The notes: generated by a model not told the origin, from the sequence alone. 64,000 nt of DNA from an uncultured Lachnospiraceae bacterium (GCA_910578605.1 CAJTQG010000006.1:1-64000), one strand, 5' to 3'; positions 17,379-27,564 are shown, counted from the stretch's first letter. Made by a program: numbers and translations.

Positions 17379-17407
17379 AGTTTAAAGCATACAGACATTT
17401 TTTTCAA
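17379..17407 (-). promoter_or_regulatory. Predicted promoter of tgt-yajC
   Basis: TTGAAA and TAAACT on the minus strand are separated by 17 bases and lie about 45 bases upstream of the tgt ATG. The -35 differs from consensus by one base, the -10 by two. Confidence 0.45.
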
Positions 17408-17583
17408 GGGAAAGTTGAATTTTCCCTTCTATCATGATAAGATTATACGATGCATATTGACTTATAAATAAAAAGGTGAAGATGCTTATAGAAATGCACA
17501 ATACAATTTACACAGTATAAAATATGTAGATTTTCATACGATAAACTTTGAACAGAAACAAGAAAAATGGAGGATTCAATTTT

Positions 17584-18687
17584 ATGGCAGGTTCAACATA
17601 TGGAACTATATTTCAAATCACTACATGGGGGGAATCCCACGGGGAGGCTATCGGAGTTGTGGTGGATGGTTGTCCCGCAGGAGTACCAATAGAAGCCAGT
17701 GATATTCAATTTTATTTAGATAAGCGCAAACCTGGACAGAGCAAATATTCCACTCCCCGAAAGGAAGCTGACTGCGTAGAAATTTTGTCCGGTATCTTTG
17801 AGGGCAAAACTACAGGCACTCCTATCTCTATGCTTGTACACAATAAAACCCAGCGCTCAAGTGATTACTCAGAAATAGCAAGCTATTATCGCCCTGGTCA
17901 TGCAGATTACACATATGACAAAAAATATGGTTTTCGGGATTATCGGGGGGGAGGACGCTCCTCAGGCAGAGAGACAATCGGCAGAGTAGCCGCAGGTGCC
18001 ATTGCCGTAAAAATATTAAAGGAATTAGGAATAGAAGTTCTCTCTTACACAAAGTCCATCGGCAATGTGGAAATCGACTACAACCGCTTTGATGTAAACA
18101 GCATTGAGACAAATCCGGTCCGCATGCCTGACGCCGAAGCTGCCAAGAAAGCCACTCTGCTCCTAGACGAAAAACGTAAGGAATTGGATTCTGTGGGAGG
18201 GGTAATTGAATGTGTGATCAAAGGAATTCCTGCTGGGATTGGCGAGCCGGTATTTGAAAAATTAGATGCCAACTTGGGGAAAGCAATGATGTCCATCGGC
18301 GCCGTTAAGGCATTTGAGGTAGGAAGCGGCATACATTCCTCCCAATCCTTCGGCAGTGAAAATAATGACCAATTCTATTATAATGAAGCAAACCAAGTCC
18401 GAAAGAAAACCAACAACGCCGGCGGTATACTGGGGGGAATCAGTGATGGGGACACAATTGTAGTGCGGGCATATTTTAAACCTACCCCCTCTATCTTCTC
18501 CTCCCAGGACACAGTAAACAAATCAGGAGAAAATATATCTGTTCAAATTAAGGGACGCCATGATCCTATTATTGTTCCAAGAGCAGTTGTTGTCACAGAA
18601 GCCATGGCCTCATTAACTGTATTGGACTTGCTTCTTCTCAGCATGACAAATCGTCTAGACAAAATACGAGATTTTTTTCATAGATAA
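17584..18687 (+). CDS. aroC: Chorismate synthase
   Basis: The 367-residue enzyme converts 5-enolpyruvylshikimate-3-phosphate to chorismate using reduced FMN. Conserved blocks include TTWGESHGEAIGVVVDGCP at the N-terminus, RPGHADYTYDKKYGFRDYRGGGRSSGRET in the first third, and the late GRHDPIIVPRAVVVTEAMASL. The start is the ATG (MAGSTYG) preceded by GGAGG, 12 codons inside a TTG-opened frame; this matches the usual AroC N-terminus. It is divergent from tgt. aroK and pheA of the same pathway are elsewhere in the window, not linked. Confidence 0.97.
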   Translation: MAGSTYGTIFQITTWGESHGEAIGVVVDGCPAGVPIEASDIQFYLDKRKPGQSKYSTPRKEADCVEILSGIFEGKTTGTPISMLVHNKTQRSSDYSEIASYYRPGHADYTYDKKYGFRDYRGGGRSSGRETIGRVAAGAIAVKILKELGIEVLSYTKSIGNVEIDYNRFDVNSIETNPVRMPDAEAAKKATLLLDEKRKELDSVGGVIECVIKGIPAGIGEPVFEKLDANLGKAMMSIGAVKAFEVGSGIHSSQSFGSENNDQFYYNEANQVRKKTNNAGGILGGISDGDTIVVRAYFKPTPSIFSSQDTVNKSGENISVQIKGRHDPIIVPRAVVVTEAMASLTVLDLLLLSMTNRLDKIRDFFHR

Positions 18688-18738
18688 TCATTCATTAGGT
18701 TAGATGTTTTTTAATTGAAAACAGTGCTGTGTAATAAT

Positions 18739-18825
18739 TGGCTGATGGGGTAAATATCTATTCAAAAACAGTCCTTTGACCTAATTCGTCATTGCCCGTT
18801 TTTGAATTCATCTGCCCATCAGCCA
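18739..18825. repeat. Nested long inverted repeat between aroC and a glycosyltransferase gene
   Basis: Outer arms of 11 bp (TGGCTGATGGG/CCCATCAGCCA, 18739-18749 and 18815-18825) and inner arms of 10 bp (ATTCAAAAAC/GTTTTTGAAT, 18760-18769 and 18798-18807) are perfect. The genes on both sides converge. It could end both transcripts, but there is no U-run. Confidence 0.6.
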
Positions 18826-18847
18826 TAAAATACAAAAACTATTTAAC

Positions 18848-19864
18848 TTAGTTAAATCCAAATATACCATGCATCAGCTTATAGCCTGACTTAGAAATAA
18901 ATCTTCCCACTCTTCCCGGCAGATTCATAATAATGCCAAAAGGCGTTCTTCTTAATTTCTTGTACAACTCCTCATCCTGCTCTTTTAAATACTGCCAAAG
19001 CTGTTTTTTCTTTTCTAAATTTTCCTTTGTGCCGGACAGTATCAACATAATAGACGCCACACACATCATCATATCCAAATGCTGCAGCATATATTTTTTC
19101 ATTACCTTGCTGGCAAAATCAATTTTCTTATACTCATCTATCAAAATTTTATTGACTAGTATTTGCTGGTCAATTCTAGAAATCATAATTTTCTCATTGA
19201 CAGACTGGTCCTCCCTGCCAATAAAATACTTATACAGGTTTAAGTTCATATAATAAAATTTTTTTACATGGGAAAGAGGCACAAATACATAGATATTATC
19301 TACATAGAAGGTGTGCTGGGGCAGCACAAGCCCGCAGTCCCGCAATACTTGTGTTCTATATATAACCGAGTGCATCAAAATGTACTGAAAACGATTAAAG
19401 TGTATTTTACTGTCCCAGCCAAGCACTGTGTTCTGCTTCATGGCTAAACGATAACGCATAACCTTTTTGTGATGCGCATTTTGTTTATCATACACATAAT
19501 TGGCCAGCAGCATATCAATTTGATGCTCCTCATCCATCATATCCCGAAGCACATCCAACACTTTTTTTAGGTTTTTCTTACTGACACAGTCATCACTGTC
19601 CACTACCTTAAAATATTTTCCTGTGGCATTTCTGATACCAGTATTTACCGCTCCTCCATGTCCACTGTTTTCCTGGCTGATTACTCTGACAATATTGGGA
19701 TAACGCTCCATATATTCCAATGCAATTTCTTCCGTGTTATCTTTTGAACCATCATTGACAATAATAACTTCTACTTCCTCTCCTCCAGATATAACTGTAT
19801 CTAGACAATGACGCATATAATCCTGTGAATTATAGCATGGAACTACAAATGTTAATATTTTCAT
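18848..19864 (-). CDS. Glycosyltransferase family 2
   Basis: The 338-residue protein has a GT-A fold N-terminal domain: VVPCYNSQDYMRHCLDTV, IIVNDGSKDNT, the NSGHGGAVNTGI loop, and the metal motif VDSDD near residue 98. The C-terminal 130 residues are basic and mostly helical, without clear membrane helices. It should transfer a sugar from a nucleotide donor, probably for a surface glycan. The start is the ATG preceded by AAAGGAAATAG, 12 codons inside the longer frame. A CPBP protease gene lies 81 bases upstream on the same strand. Confidence 0.85.
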   Translation of the reverse strand: MKILTFVVPCYNSQDYMRHCLDTVISGGEEVEVIIVNDGSKDNTEEIALEYMERYPNIVRVISQENSGHGGAVNTGIRNATGKYFKVVDSDDCVSKKNLKKVLDVLRDMMDEEHQIDMLLANYVYDKQNAHHKKVMRYRLAMKQNTVLGWDSKIHFNRFQYILMHSVIYRTQVLRDCGLVLPQHTFYVDNIYVFVPLSHVKKFYYMNLNLYKYFIGREDQSVNEKIMISRIDQQILVNKILIDEYKKIDFASKVMKKYMLQHLDMMMCVASIMLILSGTKENLEKKKQLWQYLKEQDEELYKKLRRTPFGIIMNLPGRVGRFISKSGYKLMHGIFGFN

Positions 19865-19945
19865 TTTTCTATTTCCTTTCTCTTGAAAAACCTTTATCAT
19901 GCAAAACGCAATTCATGTAAAACAATTCCATTTCCTTCCTATTAT

Positions 19946-20884
19946 CTAACCATATATATCAAAGGTGGATTGTCTTTCTTCCTCTGGTTTTGTGTCTTCA
20001 GCCGGTTCTAGGGACTGATTATTTTTATTGGAAGCTATTTTTAATTTTGGCATTTTACAGGCAATATAATAAAATACATACCCACATATGGCTAATTCCA
20101 ATAACATACACAATAAATAAACAATTATATTTTTACTAAAAAAACTGCTGATACCTGTCTTATTTAAAAAAACGGAAAAACTATTGGCGCTGATATGTAA
20201 CAACATGGCTGAAAGTAAGTTCCCATACTTTTCGTACACATAAGCACACAATATTCCTATCCCAAAGGCATACAACCCCTGCATTGCATTAAAATGAAAC
20301 AAACCAAAAATCAATGCAGATATGAAAATAGAGCCCTCCTTCGGCATATACTCTCTCAATCGTTTAAACACCATACCCCGATAAATCAATTCCTCCGCAA
20401 TAGGTATTAAAAGACATATTACTGCAAGCTGTACCCAAAATACTTTGTCAAACAATACCTGTTCCACCTGGGCATAACTTTGACCTATTTTATCAAAAGG
20501 AAGCAGACTCACAAATCTGCTAAAACCAACACAGGCACTGAAACCTAATAGGACAATCCATCCATACTGATTTATTTTGTATGGAGATTTCACAGGTTTT
20601 CTTGTTTTCTCTTCCTTGGCAAAAAAATAAAACAACACAGGAAGGGTGAGACAAACGGACACGAGAGAGATAAAAGAACTATTTTGATTATAAATCGCCT
20701 CAAATCGCTGCCCTAAGCTCATGGCCTCATCTACACCTACCCACTGCTCATTGCCCATGGCAATAAAATCCTTCACACACAAGATTCCCATAGCAATATA
20801 CTGGGTCAACATACTAATCAGCATATAGAAAACTGGCCAAATGCCGATTTTATAGATTTTCACTTCCAGGCGTTCCTTTGTCAT
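19946..20884 (-). CDS. CPBP family intramembrane metalloprotease
   Basis: The 312-residue protein has about eight membrane helices and the three Abi/CAAX (CPBP) motifs: EELIYRG with E164, E165 and R169, FGLFHF with H197, and HISANS with H230/N234. These form the presumed metal site of the Rce1-like glutamic protease fold. Bacterial members are often linked to peptide maturation, immunity to self-made bacteriocins, or membrane-protein turnover; no bacteriocin gene is adjacent. An AAGGAAGG site lies upstream of the ATG. The gene is divergent from the Ser/Thr-rich protein gene at 21163. Confidence 0.88.
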   Translation of the reverse strand: MTKERLEVKIYKIGIWPVFYMLISMLTQYIAMGILCVKDFIAMGNEQWVGVDEAMSLGQRFEAIYNQNSSFISLVSVCLTLPVLFYFFAKEEKTRKPVKSPYKINQYGWIVLLGFSACVGFSRFVSLLPFDKIGQSYAQVEQVLFDKVFWVQLAVICLLIPIAEELIYRGMVFKRLREYMPKEGSIFISALIFGLFHFNAMQGLYAFGIGILCAYVYEKYGNLLSAMLLHISANSFSVFLNKTGISSFFSKNIIVYLLCMLLELAICGYVFYYIACKMPKLKIASNKNNQSLEPAEDTKPEEERQSTFDIYG

Positions 20885-21162
20885 TTATATTATTTACCTT
20901 CCTTATATTTTTTATTTATTTTGCACAAACATTCAAAACGAATCTTTAAATAAAACGAACCTATCCTATCATTGCAAATTAAGTTTTCATGCAGGCAGAA
21001 GCAACTTGACCTTTTAACCCTAGTATCATATTATACCATATTAGCATTGTGTGGTGTGCTTTACATTCATAAAATGAAAAACATTTCAAAAAATCAAAAC
21101 AGTAATATTATTAAAATTACAAGAATGAAATTGAGAAATAAGCAAAGAAAAGAGGGTTTACT

Positions 21163-21660
21163 ATGAGTCAAAAGAAAGTAGATGCGTACAAAAAAGCTAA
21201 GGCAAATCGCAAAAAGGAAGTAAAAAGAGCAAGGATAAAACGTGTATTGACAAAAATCGTCGTAACAGTTCTGTCACTTGCTATTGTTGGATATCTAGGC
21301 TGGTCTGTCTATGCTAAATTTATAAAAAAGACTCCTTCTGCTCAGGAGGGGGAAACCATAACCTTATCCTCGGAACAGTTAAGCTCCCTGCAGGCCGCAA
21401 TAAGCAGTCAAGCGGAACAGAGCTCCGGCAGTGAAACAACAAGCGGAAAATCCAATTCAGAGAGTTCCGAAGGTGAAACAACAAGCAAAAACAACAGCTC
21501 TGATAAGAAATCAGAGAAAAACACATCAAAAAAGGACAATTCTGATAAAACTTCCGGCGCCGGTGAGGAAAGCACCTCCAAGGCCAATGAAAACAACAGC
21601 ACTACAACAAAAAGTAATTCAGAAGAAAGTTCCAGCGAGACAACTAAGGCAAACGAATAA
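21163..21660 (+). CDS. Membrane-anchored Ser/Thr/Glu/Lys-rich protein
   Basis: The 165-residue product has a highly basic N-terminus (about 30 residues), one membrane helix at about residues 33-50 and a long low-complexity tail of Ser, Thr, Glu, Asn and Lys with no hydrophobic core. It is probably a type II-like membrane protein with an extended extracellular or wall-spanning tail. No known domain. The ATG follows an AAAGAGGG site. A terminator hairpin follows, so it is likely monocistronic. Function unknown. Confidence 0.65.
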   Translation: MSQKKVDAYKKAKANRKKEVKRARIKRVLTKIVVTVLSLAIVGYLGWSVYAKFIKKTPSAQEGETITLSSEQLSSLQAAISSQAEQSSGSETTSGKSNSESSEGETTSKNNSSDKKSEKNTSKKDNSDKTSGAGEESTSKANENNSTTTKSNSEESSSETTKANE

Positions 21661-21673
21661 AATAGAGAATATG

Positions 21674-21732
21674 AAAATCCCTTATATTTCCTTCTTTAAG
21701 CTTTTAAAGCATTGGACAATATAAGGGATTTT
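21674..21732. terminator. Intrinsic terminator between convergent genes
   Basis: A 15-bp stem (AAAATCCCTTATATT/AATATAAGGGATTTT) is followed by a T-run on the plus strand and has T-rich ends on the minus strand. It can serve the Ser/Thr-rich gene and, in the other direction, argS. Confidence 0.75.
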
Positions 21733-21760
21733 TAAGTGGAATATATTATAGATTTGTAAG

Positions 21761-23527
21761 CTACATGCGCTCCGGCGCCTGAAAGCCTAATAATTCAATA
21801 CAAAGCTCTAATACCTTTTTTGTGATGGAAATTAAAGTAATATAGCTCTTTTGCTTTTGTTGATCTTCTTCTCCTAATATTTTTGTATCATGGTAAAAAC
21901 CATTAAAACAGTCAGACAGCTCATATATGTATGCACAGATTCGATGAGGAGCCAACTCTTCATATGCCGTCTCTATCACTTCGTTTAGCTTTGAAAGCTG
22001 AAGCATTAAATTCTTTTCTGATTGATGAGAGGGAACTAACAATACCCCTTCCTCCTGCTCTGACGACTGCTGATAATATTTTGTCAATATTGATTTGATA
22101 CGGACAATCGTGTACAAAATATAAGGGCCAGTATTTCCCTCAAAGGAGGAGAATCTCTCAATGTCAAAGACATAATCCTTAGATGCCTGGTTGGACAAAT
22201 CTCCATATTTCAATGCGGAGAGTCCTACAATACGGGAAACCTCTCTCGCCTCCTCCTGGCTGACAGAACGGTTTTCCATCATTTTCTCATAAACCGCTTG
22301 ATTGATTTCACCAATGAGAGTTTCTAGTCTCATCACTCCCCCATCTCTTGTCTTAAATGGCTTTCCGTCCTTTCCGTTCATGGTTCCAAAGCCCTTAAAC
22401 AGCAATTGGGTATTTTCCTCCACGATACCTGTTTTTCTCGCAGCTCGGAAAACCTGTACAAAATGCATCTCCTGCCTTTTGTCTGCCATATATAGGATTC
22501 TATCCGGGGCAAAATCTTGTTTTCTTTGTATCAGTGTTGCCAAATCTGATGTGGCGTACAATACTGCACCGTCAGATTTTTGGATAATACAAGGCGGAAT
22601 TTCTTTTGTATCTGTCTCCTGGGCTACATCCACCACCATAGCTCCCTGACTTTCATGGAGAAAACCCTTTTCTTTCATATCGGATATCATATCCGGAATA
22701 TAGTCCTGGGCATCACTCTCCCCCTTCCAGAGATCAAACTCCACCTGTAAATTTTCATAATTTTTCTTTAAATCTACAATAGAAACCTGTAAGATATGCT
22801 TCCAAAGTGCTCTATATGGCGGATATCCCTGCTGTAACTGTAAGGTAGCCTGCTGTGCCCTTTCTTTAAAAGCCCCATCCTGTTTTGATTTTGCACTTGC
22901 TCTTGGATATATCTCCTCTAACTCTGTTATGGTAAAAGGCGCATCCTGTGGATATTCGCCCTTATAATCCGTGTCAAAATACACTAAATCTGGCTGGTCC
23001 TCCTGAAGTTGTACAATAATCAGCCCCATCTGAAGTCCCCAGTCACCTAAATGTACATCTGCTATCACTTCATCACCGCAAAAACGGCAGATTCTCTTCA
23101 AGGTTTCTCCGATAATGGCTGAGCGCAAGTGCCCTACATGCAATGGCTTTGCTACATTTGCTCCGCCGTAGTCCATCACTACCTTGCGGGAACTCTCACA
23201 TGGCTCACAGCCTAATCTATCATCCTTTCCCATATCCCCCACATAGGAAGCCAAAAATTCTTCACTTATTTTCATATTGATAAATCCAGGATTGACAGCT
23301 TGAACACTCTGAAATTTATCACAATTCTGAAGTTGCGCTGCAACCTCCCCTGCAATCTGAATAGGAGCTTTTTTATATTGTTTTGCCGCCGCCATCGCTC
23401 CGTTGCACTGATAATCACACAAATCCGGACGGTTAGAGAGGGTTACCTTTGCCAGCTTTTCATCATATCCACAGACACAAAACGCTTTTTCTAATTCTTC
23501 TGTTAAGACAGCTAATATTTTTTTCAT
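21761..23527 (-). CDS. argS: Arginyl-tRNA synthetase
   Basis: The 588-residue class I synthetase carries HVGHLRSAIIGE (HIGH signature), the N-terminal additional domain, the motif GTMNGKDGKPFKTRDGGVMRL in place of KMSKS, and a C-terminal DALR anticodon-binding domain (EGNTGPYILYTIVRIKSIL). The start is the ATG after AAAGGATTG, 12 codons inside the longest frame. It is the last gene of an apparent operon after the UDP-sugar pyrophosphorylase and DegV genes (gaps of 37 and 44 bases). No T-box leader is seen. Confidence 0.95.
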   Translation of the reverse strand: MKKILAVLTEELEKAFCVCGYDEKLAKVTLSNRPDLCDYQCNGAMAAAKQYKKAPIQIAGEVAAQLQNCDKFQSVQAVNPGFINMKISEEFLASYVGDMGKDDRLGCEPCESSRKVVMDYGGANVAKPLHVGHLRSAIIGETLKRICRFCGDEVIADVHLGDWGLQMGLIIVQLQEDQPDLVYFDTDYKGEYPQDAPFTITELEEIYPRASAKSKQDGAFKERAQQATLQLQQGYPPYRALWKHILQVSIVDLKKNYENLQVEFDLWKGESDAQDYIPDMISDMKEKGFLHESQGAMVVDVAQETDTKEIPPCIIQKSDGAVLYATSDLATLIQRKQDFAPDRILYMADKRQEMHFVQVFRAARKTGIVEENTQLLFKGFGTMNGKDGKPFKTRDGGVMRLETLIGEINQAVYEKMMENRSVSQEEAREVSRIVGLSALKYGDLSNQASKDYVFDIERFSSFEGNTGPYILYTIVRIKSILTKYYQQSSEQEEGVLLVPSHQSEKNLMLQLSKLNEVIETAYEELAPHRICAYIYELSDCFNGFYHDTKILGEEDQQKQKSYITLISITKKVLELCIELLGFQAPERM

Positions 23528-23571
23528 AATATTGTTACAATCCTTTCTACAAGCAATCGCCATCCACTAGT

Positions 23572-24429
23572 TTAGAGCAGCTTTGAACAAGCAAGGGCTA
23601 AAGAACCTGGACCTATATGACAAGATACGCTAAGAGATAAATGGTCCACATAAATCTCAACTCCAGGAAATGCTTCCTCCACCTGCTGTTTAAAGTTCAA
23701 CGCCTCATCTTCATTGTCAGTGTGGGCGATTGCCAAATGTACATTGTGGTAATCACCACCAAATCTCTGCTCTATATCTTTTTTCATGGCATCCAGCATA
23801 ATAGTTTTTGCCTGGCGAACGGTTCTTGCCTTAGCATAGGCATCTAACTTCTCCCCCTGTATTTGCAGAACAGGCTTAAGCTTTAGCAAAGTTCCAAGAG
23901 CCGCTGCCGCTGCTGTAATTCTGCCTCCTCGCTTTAAATATTTTAATGTATCCACCATAATGTAGATGCTGGATTCATATTTTACCTGCTCTAATTTTTC
24001 TTTTATTTCCGATGCTGACATATCTCTCTTCGCCAACTCGATGGCATCTAATACAGATTGACGCTGAGTCACAGAAATTCTCTGATTATTGACTACCTGC
24101 ACCTTACCATCAAAATCTTCACAGAGCATTTGCGCTGTGCTGTATGAACTGCTCAGACCGCTGGACATAGGAATATGAACAACACTCTCATAATGATTCA
24201 AAATATCATTCCACAGGTCTACCACATCAGAGATAGCAGGCTGAGAAGTTGAAATAGGAATATCTTGCTTTAATTTTTCATAAAATTCTTCCTGTGATAA
24301 ATTGATTCCCTCCAAATATTGGTCCTGCTCAATCATAAATGGCATAGGCACTACAAAAATACCTAGCTGTTCCGCCTGGTTTCTTGTAATCCCACTGTTA
24401 CTGTCTGTAACGATAGCAACTTTTTTCAC
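23572..24429 (-). CDS. DegV family fatty-acid-binding protein
   Basis: The 285-residue protein has the DegV two-domain layout: VAIVTDSNSGI at the N-terminus, the PISTSQPAISDV loop, the HIPMSSGLSSSYSTA lipid-pocket segment and a C-terminal VHLAIAHTDN block. DegV/FakB proteins bind fatty acids; FakB delivers them to the FakA kinase for phospholipid synthesis. No fakA is seen here, so the FakB role is not proven. The start is a GTG with AGGAGG 8 bases upstream. Confidence 0.9.
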   Translation of the reverse strand: MKKVAIVTDSNSGITRNQAEQLGIFVVPMPFMIEQDQYLEGINLSQEEFYEKLKQDIPISTSQPAISDVVDLWNDILNHYESVVHIPMSSGLSSSYSTAQMLCEDFDGKVQVVNNQRISVTQRQSVLDAIELAKRDMSASEIKEKLEQVKYESSIYIMVDTLKYLKRGGRITAAAAALGTLLKLKPVLQIQGEKLDAYAKARTVRQAKTIMLDAMKKDIEQRFGGDYHNVHLAIAHTDNEDEALNFKQQVEEAFPGVEIYVDHLSLSVSCHIGPGSLALACSKLL

Positions 24430-24466
24430 GCTTTTTTCCTCCTACATTTTTAATGATTATATTTTA

Positions 24467-25693
24467 CTAAATTTCTATTCCATTTTTCCTCAACAATTCT
24501 CTGGCTGTATCTACCGAATCTACCCCTTCTTTATTTTTCACTGGAGCAAATTCCTTTTCTCTCTCTACCTCGTATGCAAGACAGCTATCTAACATATGAA
24601 TCATGTCTAAAATTAACGTTTCAAACTTATAACCGTTTGGCTCTTGCGGTTTTATCAGCTCACCCTGCTGATTTATATAGGGAATCTTCTTTTCTACAAT
24701 ATGAAGCGGCATTTTATCCTTTAAAATCTTCTCTAAATCTATAATTTTAAATAGATAATTTAAAATCACCCCATAGTGATATGCATATTCACCATTGTTC
24801 TTTTTTTCATACCGCATCTGTTCTGAAAGCTCATAATATTCTACGATGGATGGCCTTCCATCCTCTAAGCACATTACCCCGACTCTCTCCTCTGGAAATG
24901 CCTTTGCCACTACTTTAGAGCCGCCAGCTTTCCCAGAAAGCAGTGTTGCACCTATAAAATATGGGTCCGCCATTTTCTGCAGCACATTGTCCACGGAAAA
25001 TATATTGAGCCACTCCACCCCCATCCTTTTTACCTGGGCCAACACACCACTGCTGACCATGGAGGAAAACCAACCGCCATTTCCGTTTGGGGACATGGAT
25101 AATGTATCCCTTCCCTCCATTAAAATCTTTCCATTGTAGTCTACACTCGGTGCCATTTCCTGCTGAAAGAAAAAGATATATTCTCTTGGATAACCAAAAA
25201 ATTCATGTTGTTCAAAAAATTCCACTGTATCAGAATGGTTTTTGTCACTTGTCATAATCATCAAAGGCACCCACACATTCACTTGTGCTGTAACCTGCAT
25301 TAAATTTTCAATCAGGCATTGGAAAATATATAACTCTCTGTCCACTCCAATCCGAAAAGTTCCCTTTGGCTTGTCAAATCCTAATCTAGTACCCTGTCCT
25401 CCTGCCAAAAGCACTGCTCCTACCTTTCCCTGCCTCAAAAGCTTTATTCCCGCCTCATAATAAGCTGCTTTATTTTTTTCTATCTCATCTAAAGATAAGG
25501 CATCAATAGGCTGAATATTTCCTTTTTTTGCCTCCTGTACTCCGCCCTTGCACAACTCTAATAACGAAAAATCAATGCTTTCTATTTGTCTCTGCAAATT
25601 TTGCTGTTCCTCAACAGTGAGGGTATCATAAAATTGCAGTAAATGTGTTTGACTATAATTATCAAGCTTTTGTTTGATTTGTGAAAAATCCAT
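24467..25693 (-). CDS. UDP-N-acetylglucosamine/UDP-sugar pyrophosphorylase (UAP1-like)
   Basis: The 408-residue protein belongs to the eukaryote-type UDPGP family, not the bacterial GalU or GlmU type. It has the nucleotide-binding loop LLAGGQGTRLGFDKPKGTF and the long central GNGGWFSSM segment. It should form a UDP-sugar from UTP and a sugar-1-phosphate; whether GlcNAc, glucose or another sugar cannot be read from the sequence. A GGAGG site lies ahead of the ATG. It opens the operon with degV and argS. Upstream is a low-complexity A/T stretch. Confidence 0.85.
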   Translation of the reverse strand: MDFSQIKQKLDNYSQTHLLQFYDTLTVEEQQNLQRQIESIDFSLLELCKGGVQEAKKGNIQPIDALSLDEIEKNKAAYYEAGIKLLRQGKVGAVLLAGGQGTRLGFDKPKGTFRIGVDRELYIFQCLIENLMQVTAQVNVWVPLMIMTSDKNHSDTVEFFEQHEFFGYPREYIFFFQQEMAPSVDYNGKILMEGRDTLSMSPNGNGGWFSSMVSSGVLAQVKRMGVEWLNIFSVDNVLQKMADPYFIGATLLSGKAGGSKVVAKAFPEERVGVMCLEDGRPSIVEYYELSEQMRYEKKNNGEYAYHYGVILNYLFKIIDLEKILKDKMPLHIVEKKIPYINQQGELIKPQEPNGYKFETLILDMIHMLDSCLAYEVEREKEFAPVKNKEGVDSVDTARELLRKNGIEI

Positions 25694-25739
25694 TTTTCGT
25701 TTTCCTCCACAACATTGGTTTATCCTTGTTATATCCTTG

Positions 25740-25870
25740 TTACTTTCTTTGTTTACTTACTTTTTCTACATTTGTTTTTATTGTATTTTATTGTTTTTGT
25801 TGTTTTTGTTATTTTTGATATTTTCTAAACATTTTACTTATCTTTTATTTTAGAATTTTACTATATTTTT
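25740..25870. repeat. Low-complexity T-rich stretch
   Basis: About 130 bases between two same-strand genes are made of short T-rich repeats (TTGTTTTTGTTGTTTTTG and similar). A direct repeat of TATCCTTGTTA lies just outside. On the minus strand the stretch is A-rich, upstream of the UDP-sugar pyrophosphorylase. It may act as an UP-like element or a terminator-poor spacer; nothing else is seen. Confidence 0.5.
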
Positions 25871-25873
25871 TAT

Positions 25874-27295
25874 TTACTTTGGAACTGGAGTAGGCCTTCT
25901 CTTGTCAAATACTTTGTTTACATCAAATAAATCTGACAACTTATCAACCTCATCATCTATCATATCATAGTACATCCTCTGTCCGTCCAAATTTCTTCTT
26001 CCCATGCGGAAATAGGTATCACCAAACTGGATCCAATACTGATTGGAATCTACATTACAGAAATAATAAAAACCTGCCTTCTGTAAATATTTCAATTTAT
26101 CCATATCTACATATTCTTCTTTATCGTATCCCCGCCAATCTCCGATATCTTCACCAAATGGGAAAATCATCACATCTGTCTCACCCAATATAGTTTCTAC
26201 ACGCTTCTCCCATTTATCCGTATCCTCTTTAAACCGCTTCATACTCACCTGTGCAGAGTGCATATGTCCCCATGTATGACTGGCAAACTCCCAACCGTTA
26301 TCCTTTAAGCACTGTGCCACCTTCTTGGCCTGCTCCACATCGCTCTTATAGGTTTTATTCTTTTTGTACTCTGTATCCGTACGATAACCTAACACTCCAT
26401 TATAGCCTGTCAATGCCAGGATACCTTTTGCTCCTCTATAAGAAAAGTCTGGATGTTTCTCCACAAAAGATTCAATTAAAGGAACCATATCAAAATCTCC
26501 TGTGACAGTTGTACCATCATCCTGAAGCATCTCACAGGTTGGCTTGCCATTTTCTCCAATGACTATTCTGGTAGCAAATCCGTCCCCCTCCATGTATTCA
26601 TAGTAACTTACATCATCCTGTGATAAAACAAATGGTTTTTTATCTGGGGGAAGATAAATCTCTCCCTTCTCCATCTTTACATTGCCGTCCTTGTCCACCG
26701 TTTTCTTGGAAATATCATGAATACTAACCATCACGTATCCCTTTTTGTACATAGATTCCATAATTTTATTGAACTCATCTATTGTTGTCATTACTTCATT
26801 GTATCCATCCTGATCTTCATCACCATCAAAAGCCTTCTTTGTATCTGCAATCAAAGTATGGAAAAATATATGGGTTATTTCTGTCATATTATCATACTTT
26901 ACTGCCTTGGATTTTTCCTTCTCATATTTTTTTATAGCCTCTGTCATCTCTGTAAATTCACTATATTTCTCATAGCTCTGTATAGTGGCAATTGCTTTAT
27001 CATAATCATACATTGCACACAAGCGGTCTGCCTGGGCAATTAACTTTTCCCTATCTTGTGTTTCCTTTTCTTCATTTGATACAGTTGTCTCTGCTGAAGA
27101 ACTCTCTTCTGCCTGCTTTTGTGTAGTCTTTTCCTTCCCCTTCGCACTTTTCACTGCCTGAACACATACTGCGGCAGTTACTATCACTGCAATGGCCGTC
27201 AATATACCGGCAACTGCTATCGCTGCCTGCTTTTTCTTCTCTTTTTCCTTTCTTTCCTGGTATTTCCTGTTACCCTTTGTTTGCTGTTGTTTCAT
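25874..27295 (-). CDS. Membrane-anchored polysaccharide deacetylase-like protein (NodB fold)
   Basis: The 473-residue protein has a Lys/Gln-rich cytoplasmic N-terminus, one membrane helix (about residues 25-48), a Lys/Glu-rich helical spacer, and a C-terminal NodB-type domain. The metal site is visible as LSQDDVSYYEY (Asp pair) and ASHTWGHMH (HxxxH). Members remove acetyl groups from peptidoglycan or other surface polymers. The chosen ATG has GGAGG 8 bases upstream; in-frame ATGs further up (such as 27316) remain possible. It lies downstream of the L,D-transpeptidase gene, suggesting cell-wall work. Confidence 0.8.
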   Translation of the reverse strand: MKQQQTKGNRKYQERKEKEKKKQAAIAVAGILTAIAVIVTAAVCVQAVKSAKGKEKTTQKQAEESSSAETTVSNEEKETQDREKLIAQADRLCAMYDYDKAIATIQSYEKYSEFTEMTEAIKKYEKEKSKAVKYDNMTEITHIFFHTLIADTKKAFDGDEDQDGYNEVMTTIDEFNKIMESMYKKGYVMVSIHDISKKTVDKDGNVKMEKGEIYLPPDKKPFVLSQDDVSYYEYMEGDGFATRIVIGENGKPTCEMLQDDGTTVTGDFDMVPLIESFVEKHPDFSYRGAKGILALTGYNGVLGYRTDTEYKKNKTYKSDVEQAKKVAQCLKDNGWEFASHTWGHMHSAQVSMKRFKEDTDKWEKRVETILGETDVMIFPFGEDIGDWRGYDKEEYVDMDKLKYLQKAGFYYFCNVDSNQYWIQFGDTYFRMGRRNLDGQRMYYDMIDDEVDKLSDLFDVNKVFDKRRPTPVPK

Positions 27296-27564
27296 TTTTT
27301 CATCCTCCATTCTCATGCCCTCTCTTACAGCTTTCACTCTGCTGCACACTTTTTATTAACCTAAACCTCAGTAACCTTGTATATCTTATAATATTTGTGT
27401 ATCTTATAATATTAAGTAGAAAATGTTTAAAGTATAAAAAGCATAAATTGATACTTATTATAAACTTACATACATGATAATTATATTAACGAATTATAAT
27501 GATATTAATATACACTTCTAAATTTTATTCGATTCACCATAACGCTTACATTTTATTATTTTAA

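Noticed and set aside
20972..21166. 64-codon plus-strand frame ahead of the Ser/Thr-rich protein gene
   Set aside because: It overlaps the next ATG, has no ribosome binding site, and its composition is that of AT-rich noncoding DNA.
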